From the NCBI RefSeq assembly GCF_018340385.1, contig NW_024879282.1, positions 1,290,001 to 1,354,000 on the forward strand: 64,000 bases of DNA, given 5' to 3'. Numbering within the stretch: position 1 is the stretch's first letter; each line of letters begins with the position of its first letter. Positions 1 to 14,990 of the stretch are shown here, one piece after another. Position numbers and translations under genes: made by a program. Under the pieces are notes generated by a model that was given only the letters and a program-made list of their open reading frames with translations, made no database searches and was not told the origin of the DNA. The stretch is from Cyprinus carpio (taxonomy: Eukaryota; Chordata; Actinopteri; Cypriniformes; Cyprinidae).

Positions 1-654
1 CAAAAAGACAGCCAGCAATATTAAGCATGAATGAAGTTTGAAACACTGCCCACTCCTTTTTCCCCATCTGTCTCGGTCTATTTTAGTATCCTGGGCACCT
101 TTGTTCTCTTGTTGCTCATCTTCATTCTAAATCCGGGTTTCCTCTCAAGTTTACTTTCTCTCTGCCTTGCTCTTCAGTGTTTTCCACTTTCCCATTTACT
201 CATTCTCTTACTTCTTTTCTCATTCTCTTGTCTGTTGTAGTTTTTTTTCTCTTTCCTTCTCACTGTTTTCCCAAATGCCACATGCAAAATCTGTCAGATC
301 TTCCATCTAATGCTTTAAAGTCTGAAATGAATGATTTGTAGCGTCCAACAACTATAACAGCCTGATGATGTGTTTTACTGATCTGACACGCTTATAAACG
401 TTAGCCCCTAAACAGCTGATCACTATGATCTGCTTGTTCAACTCAAATGTATTTGTTTAGTTTACAAGTGACATTTAAGTAAACAATGAATGTATTTAAA
501 AAGCAGCATATCTGATGGCAGACATAATGCTGATATGATATTTGATGATGGTAAATAAGAATATTAAATGGTATTGTATATAAAAGCTTCTTACATTAAA
601 ATTCTGGCCAATACAAATAAGCTGATTATTATTCTTGTGTTCTGGCTGATAGTG

Positions 655-900
655 AATAAAAGGTAGATATTATAATTTTTTCAGTGTCACATGATCCTTC
701 AGAAATCATTCTAATATGCTGATATGGTGCTCAAGAAATATTTCAAATTATTCTAATTATTAACTGTTGAAATGTAGGTGGAAACTGTGATACATTTTTT
801 TTTCAGGAATTTTTCTGAAATAGACATTTTTAAACTTAAAATTTCTAATTGTAACAATTTGAAAGTCTTTCCCGTCACTTTTGATTCATATTAATAAAAT
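655..900. repeat. degraded CACATGATCCTTC-family dispersed repeat
   Basis: Contains CAGTGTCACATGATCCTTC, AATATGCTGAT, CAAGAAATATTT and GAAACTGTGATACATTT, in the same order as in the copies near 16.4, 27.9 and 41.4 kb. The family is common in cyprinid introns; the ends are not clear here. Confidence 0.6.
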
Positions 901-918
901 GTTAATGAATTCATTAAA

Positions 919-922
<4 letters not shown>

Positions 923-960
<38 letters not shown>

Positions 961-971
961 TATATATATAT
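923..971. repeat. (TA)n microsatellite
   Basis: Nearly uninterrupted TA dinucleotides with one AATATA break. Confidence 0.9.
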
Positions 972-1411
972 AATATAATATGGGATGCACTGATATTACA
1001 GTTCTGGCCAATGCAGGTCAATATACAAAATTCTAGACTGTTTTGTAAATTAAACGTAATCAACTTAAAAATAATTTTGTAAATGCTACAAATGAATGTA
1101 TGCATCATTATAAATTAAAGAAATGAATATTCATTTTGAGAATTACCAAGGATTGCAATGTGTTTAAAGATTAATTTTAAGTGAGCATAAGACGAGAGCA
1201 AAGGTAATTTGTATTTCTTTTTGATCTGCTGGGTGGGTAAAAGCTGTGCATGTACTTCAGTTTTTAGATGTTGTCCATTATATTATATTATATAGTAGAT
1301 GTACTGGCCCATTTAGACAAGCCTGTAGTTGCATTAGGTTCTTCCCTTCTCTGTGTACTTCAGATAAACACTGAGACTTGTGGCTGATTATCTCTGTTAG
1401 ATGCAGTTCCC

Positions 1412-1426
1412 GTCACCATGGCAACC
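1412..1426. promoter_or_regulatory. candidate RFX X-box
   Basis: GTCACCATGGCAACC is a near-palindromic match to the RFX X-box consensus (GTNRCC then RGYAAC). Motif only; the distance to any promoter in the window is unknown. Confidence 0.4.
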
Positions 1427-2744
1427 CTGTTGCCCTTCCCATGATGTTGCATGGGTCTGTCGCATTGTAGAGTGAGTGTGTTTGTTTCTGTGCAGCGTAG
1501 CATTAATTTAGACTTGTTTTAATTTATGTTTAGTCTTAATTGGATTTTAAAACTCAAATGATTTAAATCTTTAAATTGACAAACTTTTGGCCAACAAATA
1601 CAGTGATAATCTAATTCTAATAGCATTTCACTAAGCATTCATTTGCATATCTGTAAGCACATTTTCACACAGAACAGTCAATGACAAATATTTTGTTATA
1701 TTCTTAAGTATGCAGCAGATCTGTTATGTTAACAGGCTCTGATTGATTGTCCCAACTGGCCGTGCTTTGACCTTTGGGATGCTGTAAAGTGGTCATCCTA
1801 TTAAATATTATGGGACACACATATACCGACCCCTTCCTCCAGATCTCAAGCAGAGCGCACAGTCTACAGCCGATCATCAGTTCTCTCACTGCGCCAAATC
1901 ATTGCAGCTGGGAAAGGTCAAGGGATGTACCTGGCTACAAATAGACCTTGACCACGTTCACAGCGTACGAATGTGTGTAACTACACACAGAGTGCTGAAC
2001 TGCAGTGCAAGGACAACAGCGCCACACACCTGATGCAGGGATGAACATGGCTTGAAATCGGGAGGACGCTGACCTGCTTCATTACATCACACACATGCAC
2101 TGAGTTTCTGCTACACTTTGGCTTTCCATACAGAGAGTGATGTCAATTTTTCATGGCAGCTTTGTAACGTCTGGGCGCTGCACGTTCAATAAAAGATGAG
2201 GAGTGCTCGTGTGTCTCTTTGAGAAAGATAGTGAGAGATTGTAAAAGAGAGAGAGAAATAGGGTGGTTGTGTAGTTTGGAAATGGGATTGGCGGTGTGTT
2301 TAGGGATTTTGTATTCCCTAAGCTGCGTCTTAAGTGCTACTTTTGTTTTTCTTGTGTTTTGTGTGTCGCTGTACTGAATTCTGTTCGAACCCATTGCAAG
2401 AAACCTGCAGCTTTGAGCTGCAGCTTTTCCCTTGTCCCTGAAAATGTTTTAATTTGTTCATTAATAGATGAGTCATATGATTTTCAGCTGTTGGTTTTGT
2501 GAAATATTCAAAAAGAGTGATATATTTTATAAAGTCGGCCCCATAAATGTTTTTCCAACAAGCTTAAACCGAGAATTAGGAATCAAAATGGCATAAGGTA
2601 TTGTTAATTTTTCGGTTCATTGATGATGATAAATAGCGTATATTAAGAGTCTCACATATAATAAACACCATACGCAGGTGTTTATTAAGAGTTTAGATCT
2701 GTGCAACCAATGTAATCGCTGTACGTCACTGTGTTTTCTTACAG

Positions 2745-2824
2745 ATGGTCCACGGCCCTCTCAGAAGGAGATTATATCCCTGCGGGCATTCAAGCTCCTT
2801 TTCCTCAAACAGCTCATTCTCAAG
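2745..2824 (+). CDS. nbea: nbea window exon 1
   Basis: Acceptor TTACAG, donor AAG|gtgaga. Reads (D)GPRPSQKEIISL to LKQLILK, part of the armadillo/DUF4704 solenoid. It starts two bases into a codon, so an upstream exon is missing from the window. Confidence 0.93.
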
Positions 2825-5800
2825 GTGAGACCGTACAAAATCATTATATTTTGTTTTATAAATATTTTTCATATTTTTATATATAAATATGTAAGTGTAT
2901 GTGTATATACAGGAAAAAGAAATATCCCTGATGAATATTTTGTAGTTAGACTTTATAATAAAACTATCTTTGACACATGTGGTAACATATTCCATGTCAT
3001 TTCTGCTCTGCCTTGTCCTGTGCATCAGCTCTTTGTTCTTCAAAACTGATTTTATTTGACATGTCATTGCAATGATTCAGGCCGCCTGGGTAAAATGCAT
3101 TAGTTCCCAAGCAGTGACTGCGAGAAGACACGTCTGTTTTGTTAAAATAACACAATTTATCCTAATTTTTCCCTCAAATTTGATCCAGTTTGAAAGGCAG
3201 TCATGCAGAAATTTGTTTATTTGCCTTTGTTTAAAAACAATACAGATGGCTTGATGAGGCCAACACGGAGAGAATTGCATTATGGATCATCACTCGACAC
3301 AAAGCAATGTGTGTTACGTGTGTTACACGCTATCGTCCTGTTTTGAGAAGCATGATGTGGTTGCCAAGCAGCACGTTTTTTTGTTTGTTTTTTTTTTTCA
3401 TTTAGCCGCTGCCTTTTTGTTTTGTTCCTATTATATTCTGCCCCTTCCACATTTTCTCGCTTTTCGTGCAGTTATTAGCTTTGTGAGCGGCTTGTAATAG
3501 TGGCCCCAATCCATCAAGAAAGCCCTTCACTTCACCAAACAAAGCATTGAGACTCACGCTAACAATGTAATGCAGATACCAGCAACATCAAATGTTTTCC
3601 TATTCATTCAGAACCTTGAAAAACCCAACTTATTAAGTATCAATTAAGTGTCAATTATATAAGTATCAAAGTATTTTCTCAAAAGTCAAATCATAGATGA
3701 TTTTACAGCCGATGTCCATAGCATGTAAGAAATACATTGCAAGACCTTTGATAAGGTTCCTTAAAAACCTTTAACTCAAGCATCAACAAAATATATAATT
3801 AATATATACTGGAAATTAAAAAAAAATATATATATATATTTTTGTCTGCTTGGTTTCATGCCATTTTAGTTAAATGGACTGAAAAAAAAGAAATGACACA
3901 CTGACCACATTTAAAGAAAATTTTTATCAAAAGTTAAAAAATAAACTTGTGTAAAAATTAGATCTACAAAAATTAGACAAATTATAATGTGGGCCTGCAT
4001 ATATGTAATTTTTGTGTGCTTTCCTTTTTCTTTTAGGACCGAGGAGTAAAGGAAGATGAGTTGCAGAGCATATTAAACTACCTTCTAACCATGCATGAGG
4101 TAAAACGAAGCAAAGGTCTTGTGGTCTAATTTTCTTTAGCCTTTATTAAACAAACCTTGTTACATGATCTGTAAGAAAAACAAGCTGCCTTTATCTTTCT
4201 GGAAGCCTGAAATGTTCACCTTAGGTGTCCGAAGAAGTGCAGATGTATTTGAGTCCATCAGGAAGGTGCTAATATTATCCTGAAAGCTGCATTAATGCTT
4301 CGATTGAGTCCCATGAAATTGCAGTAATGCACCATCTCTGCAGCCGTTTGATTAAAAACACCAAATGAATCCTGAAAACTGCTAGTTAAGTGCAGCGTTA
4401 TATAACACCCAGACATTTTAAGGGTATCTGGTGGATCGTTACAGTCTACTGTTGTTTGGTTCACTGTCTGTTTGTTCATTTTTCTCTCCGGCAGGATGAA
4501 AACATCCATGATGTGCTACAGCTCTTGGTCGCGCTCATGTCTGAGCACCCCGCCTCCATGATCCCTGCCTTCGACCAGAGGAATGGAATACGGTGAGGCC
4601 TCGGGGACAAACGGCTCTTGCATAGTCCGGTTACGTAACTTAAATAGATTTGGGCTGTCACAGCTGCATCAATCACATTCTCTCTCGCCTCACAACCCAT
4701 TGCAAGGGACTTAAGTGCTTGTTTGAACTGCCCTCCCTATGAATTCACACCCTCTGGGTATCTTTATGACATTTTATTACTAAGGCTGTCAATCGATTCA
4801 AATATGTAATCACGATTGTTCTCATAATTTTTACATAGTTTTTCATAGTTTTAGTCCATTCAAAAAAACAACAACTAATTAACCCATGGTTTACTCCTTT
4901 CATTCACATCTATATTTTTCAAACTGCACAGCATGTTAAAACACAGGATGCAAATCTGCATTAATTCAATAATGAAACCACATTTCCCACAATTTATGTA
5001 TCTCCGTTATTTACTTTTCAGAGTCATCTACAAGCTCCTGGCCTCCAAAAGCGAGAGTATACGAGTCCAAGCTCTTAAAGTTCTCGGCTACTTCCTGAAA
5101 CATCTGGGACACAAGTGAGTATTAATGATCAAAACATTTGTGTAAAGACCTGTATATGAGCATACAAAGTTGTATTTGGTGTGTTAGCACACAAAGAAAC
5201 CTAGGGATTGGGATTATTCCTACTGTGCGGTTAATAGTCATGTTAAGTTTCTTCATTTCAAGTTCTTGAGCTTAAGTCTCATACATTATAACCTTTATAT
5301 AGAAATAGTCCCTTCAATTACAACACAGCCGGAGTTTTAGGAGTTCAAAAGTTACCACATGGACAGAAAGGACCCCACTATGTGTACCTGCCCTTTCAGG
5401 AGGGGAAGAGAACAAATTTAGAGAATGACTGTTCTGTAGCTGACAGGAAGTGTTAAACGCATGAGCAACTGCTGGAATATTTGTCCTGACAGTTCATGTG
5501 TCCAGCAAGGCAGAGACAATATGCTACAAAGAAAACAATTTGGTATAAAAACAATTTTCACACAGAAATTGCTAGTAAGTATCACAATTAATTACTTTGA
5601 AATGCTAAGAAACAAATCAAATTAAATGTGAAATCTTGAAGTAGATAGACTTAAATACTGCATAAATATATGAGACTGAAATAATCTTCATTTTATTTAC
5701 AAACTCAAAATCTTTTTTTTTTTTTTTTTTACAATGTATTAAGGTTATCCATCATAATTCAGACATCCATCACTTTCCTGCTTAAATATAAAATCAGATT

Positions 5801-6329
5801 ATATATATATATATAAAAAAAAAAAACACTTGTTAATCCTTCAAATAGAATATATAAAATAAAATCTGGTTAATGTCCCATTTTGTTTATTTATTTATAA
5901 CTAATATTTAGGAAATTTTCCTTTATGTTAGACATGCCCACATGTAGAACTGTGTGTCATTAATTTGCGTATTCATTTATCATATGCATCTTCAGCCTTG
6001 TCTGAGTGGTGAATTAAATGTGCTGTCATGTCCCCCTCCCCCTAACTGACGTGCTCGGGAACACTGAAAGGCTGTAAGAGGGCCACTGACAGCTGTGTGT
6101 TGTGTGTGTGTGTATGTGTGTGTGTGTGTGTGTGTGCCCTTGAGGAGTGCGGTGTCACTTCTAATCGCATCAGTGTGCCAGTTGCATGCACCTCCTCATT
6201 GATCTTAATGGTGTGGAAGGCTGTGGGGGGTAAAATTGAACCAGTGAGTGAGTTTATACCTGCCTTTGCATGGTCAATTTCACTGCAAACAACATGACAC
6301 ATGTGCCTCTTATCTCATTTCCCCCTGTG

Positions 6330-6364
<35 letters not shown>

Positions 6365-9300
6365 TGTGTGCAGGAGGAAGGTGGAGATCATGCACACACA
6401 CAGCCTCTTCACGCTGCTCGGAGAGCGACTAATGATGCACACCAGCACTGTGACCATCACCACCTACAACACGCTCTACGAGGTAACCACTTGTCTGCAA
6501 AACGGTTCTAGGTTAAACACTTTCTATATATAATGCATTATAAAAGGTATTTCTAAAGGTCCTCTCAGTATGTTTTGCTCTCTGTGACATGGCAGCTGTC
6601 ACAAATGGAGAATCCATTGTAGAAATTCTCTATATTCTATATGTTATTTTGATTTTAATTATAATTTTTTATTTTTAGTAGAAGTGTAAGTTAACAAAGA
6701 ATATTAATGTCTGTGTAAAACAAGGGGAAAATACACTTCAATGCATTTTAATAAATTTATGGTGCAATTGCAATCACTTATATCTATTAATAAATATTTA
6801 TTACCACAGTTGTTAAAACAATGAGCCATTCATGCAGTAATTTTACCAAGAGTAAAAGCTTTTTTAGGCATGAAAAGTGTCTGAAGCAGCTTTATGATAA
6901 ATATTGTTTATTAAAATGATAATATCCAAGTTCTGGGCAATTTAGGAATATGGTGTATTAAAATAGAATATATTAAATAATTTGTTAGCAAAAATATGAT
7001 TAATTATTATTATTTATGTTCAGATATATTTTTATAACAATATATTCAGTCTTCCTTGAAAGCGTTCTTTCTGAAACCTTATCTTTAATATATTTATAAG
7101 AATGATGATAATGTGTATTTGAATAACTGATTCCTGGTCTAATCAAACTGAATTTTGTCTAACGTAGATCTTAACAGAACAGGTTTGCACTCAGGTGGTG
7201 CATAAGCCTCACCCAGAACCCGATTCTACAGTCAAGATCCAAAACCCCAGTAAGTCTCTGTTGTTCATTTCTAGTTATTTTATCAGATCAATTTCAACAC
7301 ACATCAGATCAGTGTCTAAGCTCTCATTCCTTTTTCCATTTCTCTCTCTCCTTTTTCGTTTTGATTTTCTAAGTGATTCTGAAGGTTGTGGCTACGCTGC
7401 TTAAAAGTTCCTCCCCCAGTGCTGAGCTGATGGAAGTACGACGCCTCTTCCTGTCCGACATGATCAAACTCTTCAGTAATAGCAGAGAGAACAGGCGGTA
7501 AGCCGTTTATGCACACTACTAAATCTGTGTTTAGGTTTTTTTGTCTTAAGTAAATTCATGTTCTGTTATACAGTGTACAGTTTTTTCATGTTAAGCATTG
7601 AATTTAGCATTGAATATCAATGAGCAAACAATTCATAACTTTTTACTGTTACGTAAAAAGACACTTCCTCTCTTAGATCCTCTGAGAAAACACCAAAGAC
7701 ACATATACAAACAAACCTAGTATTTATAGATAAACATACAAAAAAGAATTTCAAAAGATGAATCACACACCATACAAATCCCCTCTTACATACAAACATG
7801 CCCACAGAAACCCAGACATATGCAGACACTACAATATTTTTACACAAGCAAGCTTTATGCAAACATCAGAAGCATTTAGCGTCTCCCTCTCAGTGGGAAA
7901 GATGCTCCCTCCTATTAAATCAATTAGTGTCATAATTAATGCATTGAGGAATGAAGATTTGTAGTGGCACTCTCTCTGCATTGTTCCGTTTCATGGGCTC
8001 CTGCGGAGGCTAAGCCTGACGGTCACCTGTTGGACTTCAGGTTAGCCTTATTTGCTCATTAATAAGGTTTAGGTACATTGAGAGAGAGAGAGAGTTTGTA
8101 TGTGTGTATCTGCACACTTCTATCCTAAATAAGCCCATGGCGCACCATGCATCCAGGCCGACTCAGTCATCTGCTGCCATGGTTACAACTGCATACCAAA
8201 ATCACAATGCATATTTAAGCAGTGGTGAAGTGGGACTGCTTGTTTCTGTATTCCATAACAAGCCCGGCATTCTGAAGTGAGCAGACGTGTCTGGAATCTG
8301 AGATGACAAGAGGGAAGGAGTATTTCCAGCAAGTTCCAGCAATCATAAATCGCTCTCTCCTTAGTACTTTGCTTAGCCCGTTTGTCTTTATGTGGTTCTG
8401 ATGCGTTCAGCTTTTGATTCTTTAAGTTTAGATTTGATTTAGTTCTGATTACATTGAGTGAAGGTTTCCAGGTTTCCATTACTGGAACTAATTAAACATG
8501 GGGTAGTAATTGGGTCATGCGACTATAATATAGCTTACGACTGTTTAAAATATTTATCAGAGCATAATTTGCATTATTCCACACACTATTAAAAAAAGGT
8601 ATACAATATAAAATCATAGCATTAATTTTGAGTATAAAAAAAAAGATATGGATATTGATTTCTAAATGTTTAAAATGTTACATTTAACAGTGTTATTAAA
8701 GCAATAGTGTTTTGGAAGATTAACTTCAATTGAGCATTAGATGACTCAAAGGTAATTTAAATGTAAAAATAGAGGAAATGAGTATGCACAATTCAGTAGC
8801 TTTCGAAAACCATGTTTTCCATTAGTGTACTATAGCCACTGTTAAAAACAGGTGGCGTAAAAATTTAGTGCCAGAGCTTTTACATCAGTTAACATTCTGC
8901 TTGAGTGAAGTATTAGTCCATTCTATCTAAATTTGCATCATGGTGTCATTGTAATGTGTGTAGGTGTCTGCTGCAGTGTTCAGTGTGGCAGGACTGGATG
9001 TTCTCTCTGGGCTACATTAATCCAAAGAACCCGGAGGAGCAGAAGATCACCGAAATGGTCTACAACATATTCCGTATCCTGCTTTACCATGCCATCAAGT
9101 ATGAGTGGGGAGGCTGGCGCGTGTGGGTGGACACACTTTCCATTGCCCACTCCAAGGTTAGAGCAAGCCAATCTCCATGCCCTTTTCTTGATATATTTAG
9201 TTTCATAAAATCATATCTAATGGTTTTAATGTATTTCTTATGTCAGTGAAAGATGTACCAGTTATTTTTACTGTCTCCACTCTATGGCCTTGTCTTTTGG

Positions 9301-12300
9301 TCATACTAACAGTAATTGTATTTGATTTTAGTTCAACACTGATAAGTCTTTTTTTTCCTAATTGGATAAAGTGTTGCAGTGATCCATTTGTATCCATCTA
9401 ATGGTGGAGATCGAATAAAAATCTGCTTGGAAAGTAGACTAACACGAAGGTAGACTTACAACTACTACTACCCACCTCTTTAGGTGACCTATGAGGCGCA
9501 CAAAGAGTACCTGGCAAAGATGTACGAGGAGTACCAACGACAAGAGGAAGAGAACATCAAGAAAGGAAAGAAAGGTTCTGTCAGCACAATTTCCGGCCTT
9601 TCCGCCCAACCCACCACTGTCAACGGAAACCTGGAGATCCGCGAGATTGATGACACATCTCAGACGCAAACACCAGAGAGCGAGGCAGACTATGGAGAAA
9701 ACGCAGACTCTCGGAACCTGCTGGCCGAGACCAAAGGTCCAGAGGGCGAAGCCGAACGGACGGCCGCAGGGGTTCGTGTGGAAGTCCATGACTTGCTCGT
9801 GGACATCAAAGCTGAGAAGGTGGAGGCTACAGAGGTTAAATTAGACGATCTGGATCTGTCCCCAGAGGTTCTTGGAGGAGGAGGTGGCATGGAGAATGGT
9901 CCCTTGGTGGAAGTAGACTCGCTGTTAGACAGCGACTACTGTGCAGCAGTTCACAAGCTCAATGGGAGTCTTGTCCCCAAAGAGGAGGAAAGCGTCGTGG
10001 TGGGTTTGACTGAAGACGATGGGAACCTGGGTCCTCTAATCACACTGGCAGATGAAAAGGACAGCGTTCCCAGCAACAATGGCTTCCTGTTCCCCAAGGT
10101 GGATGAGAAGCTGCTTCCCTCACTGGCGTCGACGGAGCCACTGGTGCTGCCCAGCCCTGAACAGCCCCATTGTCCAACAACTCCACACACTTCAAGCGCC
10201 AGTGACGACCTCAGCCTGCTGGCCCACATGACTTCTTGTGGTTCAGATCTGGTTCAAACCCCAAGTGGCCTAACAGAAGATGATGGGTTTAAGTTGCAGA
10301 GCTCCTTGGCGGACATCAGCACAGGAGAAGCCGAGGCCCAGGCTGCAGCCAGGACAGCAGAGTGCTTGGAGCAAGAGGTTGGGGAGGCCAGGGCAGGAAA
10401 GAGCGGAGGGGATGCAGCCAGCACCACTTCAGACACGGAGAGATCCGACGATGGAAAGGACAAAGAAATGAAGAAGATTCAGACTACAGCCACCACGCAG
10501 GTGCGAATCACTCATTATATCTTTTATTAGATTTTTTTTATTTGTTGTTTTTGCCCACCGATGGTAACTCTTGGAAAGGTTTACTCACCCTCATGTTGTG
10601 CCAAACCTGTATGACTTTCTTTATTTCGTGGAATACAAAAAGACATGTTAGGAATAATGTTCATGCTGCTCTTTTCCAATGAGTTTCTAGTGAGTCTGGA
10701 CACCTTGATTAGCTGGATCAGGTGTGTTTAATTTGGGCTGGAGCTAAACTCCGCTGGAAGGTGGCCCTCTAGGAGCAGGATTGGACATCTTGGAATATAC
10801 ATTGACACAAATGAGATTTGAAATTTGTGACCAAGAAGAATATTTAGAGGATGTAAAAAAAAATGGTAGTAACGAAAGAAGTTGCAGTCTTTAAAATATC
10901 TCTTTTTGTATTCCACCAAGGATAGACTGTTATATGGGTAAACTAACCCTTTAAATAAGTTGCGTCTCAATCTGGGTAAAAACCAGAAAAATTAAGTAGA
11001 CAAATGAATGCCATAATGAACTAACAAGCAATCAGAGCCAATGGCTTGGATTGAATGATTGAATGGGTGCTTTCCTGTAGGCTCTTCATGGTCGTATGTC
11101 GGGTCAGATGGAGAGGGACCTCCGTGTGGATCTGGGCTTCAGGGGTATGCCGATGACAGAGGAACAGCGCCGGCAGTTCAGCCCTGGCCCTCGAACTACC
11201 ATGTTCCGTATCCCAGAATTCAAATGGTCACCCATGCATCAACGCCTTCTCACTGACCTGTTGTTTGCCCTGGAAAGTGATGTACACATGTGGAGGAGGT
11301 AAGAGAGTTTTTGGCCTTCAGAAATGACCAGCTAAGACATTTTCCTGGATGAACGTCTTGTGTTGTCCTAAAACAACTTTTCTGAAATCCCTAACCCTAC
11401 TCCTTGCCCTGTCTGTAAAATCTGATTGGTTGATCCAAGACTAACAACAAGGATGTTATTTAAAGTCTAGTTCTCTGTAACCTCTTTTGTGTTATTTGAC
11501 AGTAAAACTCTGAAAAGATTAACGTTATATGCTTTTGCATGGTCTTGCTTCACTACTGTCTTCTTTTGTTCTTTTTCTCTCAGTCACTCTACAAAATCGG
11601 TCATGGACTTCGTAAACAGTAACGAGAACATTATATTTGTCCACAACACCATCCACCTCATTTCTCAGATGGTTGATAACATCATTATAGCGTGCGGCGG
11701 GATCCTTCCCCTGCTCTCTGCTGCCACCTCCCCATCTGTAAGTGGCACCTGAGCGGCCCCTAGTGGTTATTCACATCAGTACAACATCCTTGAATTATAA
11801 AACTACTTTTTAGTGGCTGATTTTTCTTGTTTGTTTGGAAGGGCTGTAATTGAATTTAGAAGAAAAAAAAAGTTGTTTCTATTCCCTGAATATCACTGAA
11901 TGTTGTATTGTCGCAGAATGGTTGCTGAAACAATACATGTCTCATCTTATACTGAGTTCAAGAGTAAGAGTGCTAACACCAGATCAGATATTTTTACCTA
12001 CACATAGAAACATCCTTGAGTGCTGCTGATGTCAAATGTCATCCTTTCAGCTTTTACCCTGAGATATTGAATATGAACACAATCCCTAATTTTGCTGCTT
12101 TTTTGTCCTGTTTTCTTTGGCATTTTTTCCTGCAATCTAACCCTTTTATTTCGGGCAAACATTCTTAGAGCTTTTTCTGAAATGTTCTCTGACTCAGCAT
12201 TTTTTTTGTTCCTTTGTATTCTTTTGTTGTCTGTATTGCCTCTAATTCCTTTTTTCCCTTCCCTCTAATTCTCTCTCTGTCTCTTTGTCTCTTTTTTGTA

Positions 12301-14265
12301 TCTTTTGCATGTACAGAGTTCTAAGGTTAGTTCAAACCCTGTAAGTTCCAATTTATTTATTCTTCTCTAACATTTGCAGTCTTGTTTATTTTTTTATGTT
12401 ACATTTTAATATCACTAATACCACAGTTCAGAATGTATGATCCATTTCAGATCATTTCCATCTTTTCTGTCTTTTTCAGCCTCAGACTATGTCTGCATTC
12501 ATTCGATTTAATCATAAAAGATTTATGAAATATGTAATGCACTCAAGGTTAGGGTTAGCACTCAGTAATTCATGTTTATGTTAAGCTGATCAATATTCCA
12601 GTCATCTTGGGCTGGGTATAGAGGTATTATAACTGCAGCATCATGCATAAGTTTTCAGGTTCATATAAAAATATTATATTTGCAGTCAGCCACGATTCAT
12701 TTACAGTCTACATAAAAGTGTCCAGTAAGTATTATCTGACTGATCCTATGATTTCAAAATGCTGCCTTCCCATGTAAATAGTGATTGATAATGATTTTAA
12801 ATATATTTTCAGAAGTACTATTTTTTTCTTCATGTGTAGAACTCTTTTAATTAGTAAAACAAACTGAGTGCACCTTTAAATGTGAGATTATGGATGTATT
12901 AAAATGCAAACTTATTAGCATTATTCTTTTATATGATCAGTTAAAGTGGTCATATCTGATAAAGCATCTTATCAGACCTTCTTCATCATAATCATCTGTT
13001 ATTCACTGAAAACCTTCAAACAGATACAGATACTGATATTAAATTGCATTAAATAAATTAGCACACACCATGGTGCTGTGATGAGCACCCCCCCCCCCCC
13101 CAGTTATATTTGTGCATTTATAAGGCTCTTTATTAAATGTCAACTTCATTTGTTCCCCTCTGTGTTGGTTATAAAGACACAAGGAGATTCTTGCTTACAG
13201 AAAGGGACAAAAAGCAATGAAGTTAATAGCCTGCCAGGAAGCTCTGGCACAGGTGCAGAGGTGGGTCCGAGCTATAGCTCCTGTACATACCCACAGTGCA
13301 CCACTGCCTGACCTCTTATCCGCCACTATTTTGTCTCCTAGCAACAAGCATGTTCCCAGTTTGCAACATCAATTTTTTTATTTTCTGTACTCAGCTGTGG
13401 GTTTTAAGATAGCAGTTCATATCTCCATCACCCTGTATTTTTCACAAGAGGCTTTTTATAGAATTTAAAGCATATTTGCCTCTGCTTGAAAGGCTCCACG
13501 ACTTTTTAAAATCACAGTGGGTATGTTCTTGTCAACTTTTTGCCTTACAGAAACTTTTTTCCTTTGTAATACACAATTTAATTATGTTGAACTCTTGATA
13601 TTGATGTTGCAAAATGGCGATGTGTTCCCTGACCACTGCAAAGATTAAGCGCACACAGCACTACCTGTTCACACTCAAATGGGTGTCACACTGGTTTGAA
13701 CTTCCTTCTAGTGGTGTGAGGTTTTCCAAGCACCTTCCTCCCCAACTAAATGTTTTCGAGAGGCATGTTTCATGTGAAGTTGGCCTGGCATTATTGATTT
13801 GCTGCTATCACACATTTGTTTGTTTGTCAGCACCTTGTCAGCAGTATAATACTCTGTAGGTGTGAGCATTACTCTGTGTTTTAGTTTGTGTGTGTGTGTT
13901 TTGCTTTTCGAAACTTTTCTAAACTTCTGGACTTCGGTTATGTGTATGTGTGTGTGTCCCAGACGGAGCTTGAGAATGTGGAGGCGACCCAGGGCATGTC
14001 GTCAGAAACGGCAGTCACATTTCTGAGCCGGCTGATGGCCATGGTGGATGTGCTCGTGTTCGCCAGTTCTCTCAATTTCAGCGAGATTGAGGCTGAAAAG
14101 AACATGTCGTCTGGGGGACTAATGCGCCAGTGTCTACGATTAGGTATGTGTGATGTATTTTACCCATGTAACTATTTCAAATATTGAATTTTTTTTATAT
14201 ACTGTATGCCTTGACTGTATAAAGTAGTTTCAGTGTAAGGTTTTTGTACCTTAAGGGTGAAGTAC

Positions 14266-14351
<86 letters not shown>

Positions 14352-14894
14352 TTTTTTTTGCAACAAAATAGAATGAATGCTGCCTACAAAAAGTAGTTTA
14401 AAAGAATTTGATATATGAGGCCATCAAACAAACAGACCTGCATTGTTTACACTGATAGAAGGGTTCACTTATTTTTTCTCTCATTAAGATGGGATAGGAA
14501 AAAGTATTTAGACATTAATAAAGAACACCACTTCACCTTTACAGTGGTTTCAAACCATAAGGCAAAAAAGCCGTGATGTGCATCTCAGTATGTACATTAC
14601 CGTTCAAAAGTTTTTTTGTTTTTTTTTTTATGCAGCAATGATGCATTCAATTTAGGAAAGACCTTTACATGGTTACAAAAAAAAATTCAAATAATTGTTA
14701 TTCTTTTGATTTTTTTTCTATTCTTAAAAGAATCATAAAAAAATGTATCATGGTTTCCAGAAACATTTTTAGTAGTACAACTGTTTTCACCAAATCAGCG
14801 TATTAAAATGATTTCTGAGGGATCATGTGACACTGAAAACAGGTGTAATGGCTGCTGAAAATTCAGCTTTGCCATCACAGGAATAACTTTTAAA

Positions 14895-14990
<96 letters not shown>

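Larger units (their letters stand above)
1..2744 (+). other. nbea intron (or 5' upstream part of it), no exon seen
   Basis: AT-rich non-coding sequence before the first recognisable nbea exon. The first exon begins in mid-codon, so this is intronic DNA of nbea. It holds a (TA)n microsatellite near 923-971, one degraded copy of the CACATGATCCTTC repeat at about 655-900, and an X-box at 1412-1426. I found no exon matching the peptide expected just upstream. Confidence 0.7.

Noticed and set aside
6042..6533. Several short frames with Val-Cys or His-Thr repeats
   Set aside because: Translation of (GT)n microsatellites on both strands around exon 5.
9491..9890. Other-frame and antisense open frames over nbea exon 9
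   Set aside because: Shadows of a long exon; only the VTYEAHKEYL frame is conserved and phase-compatible.
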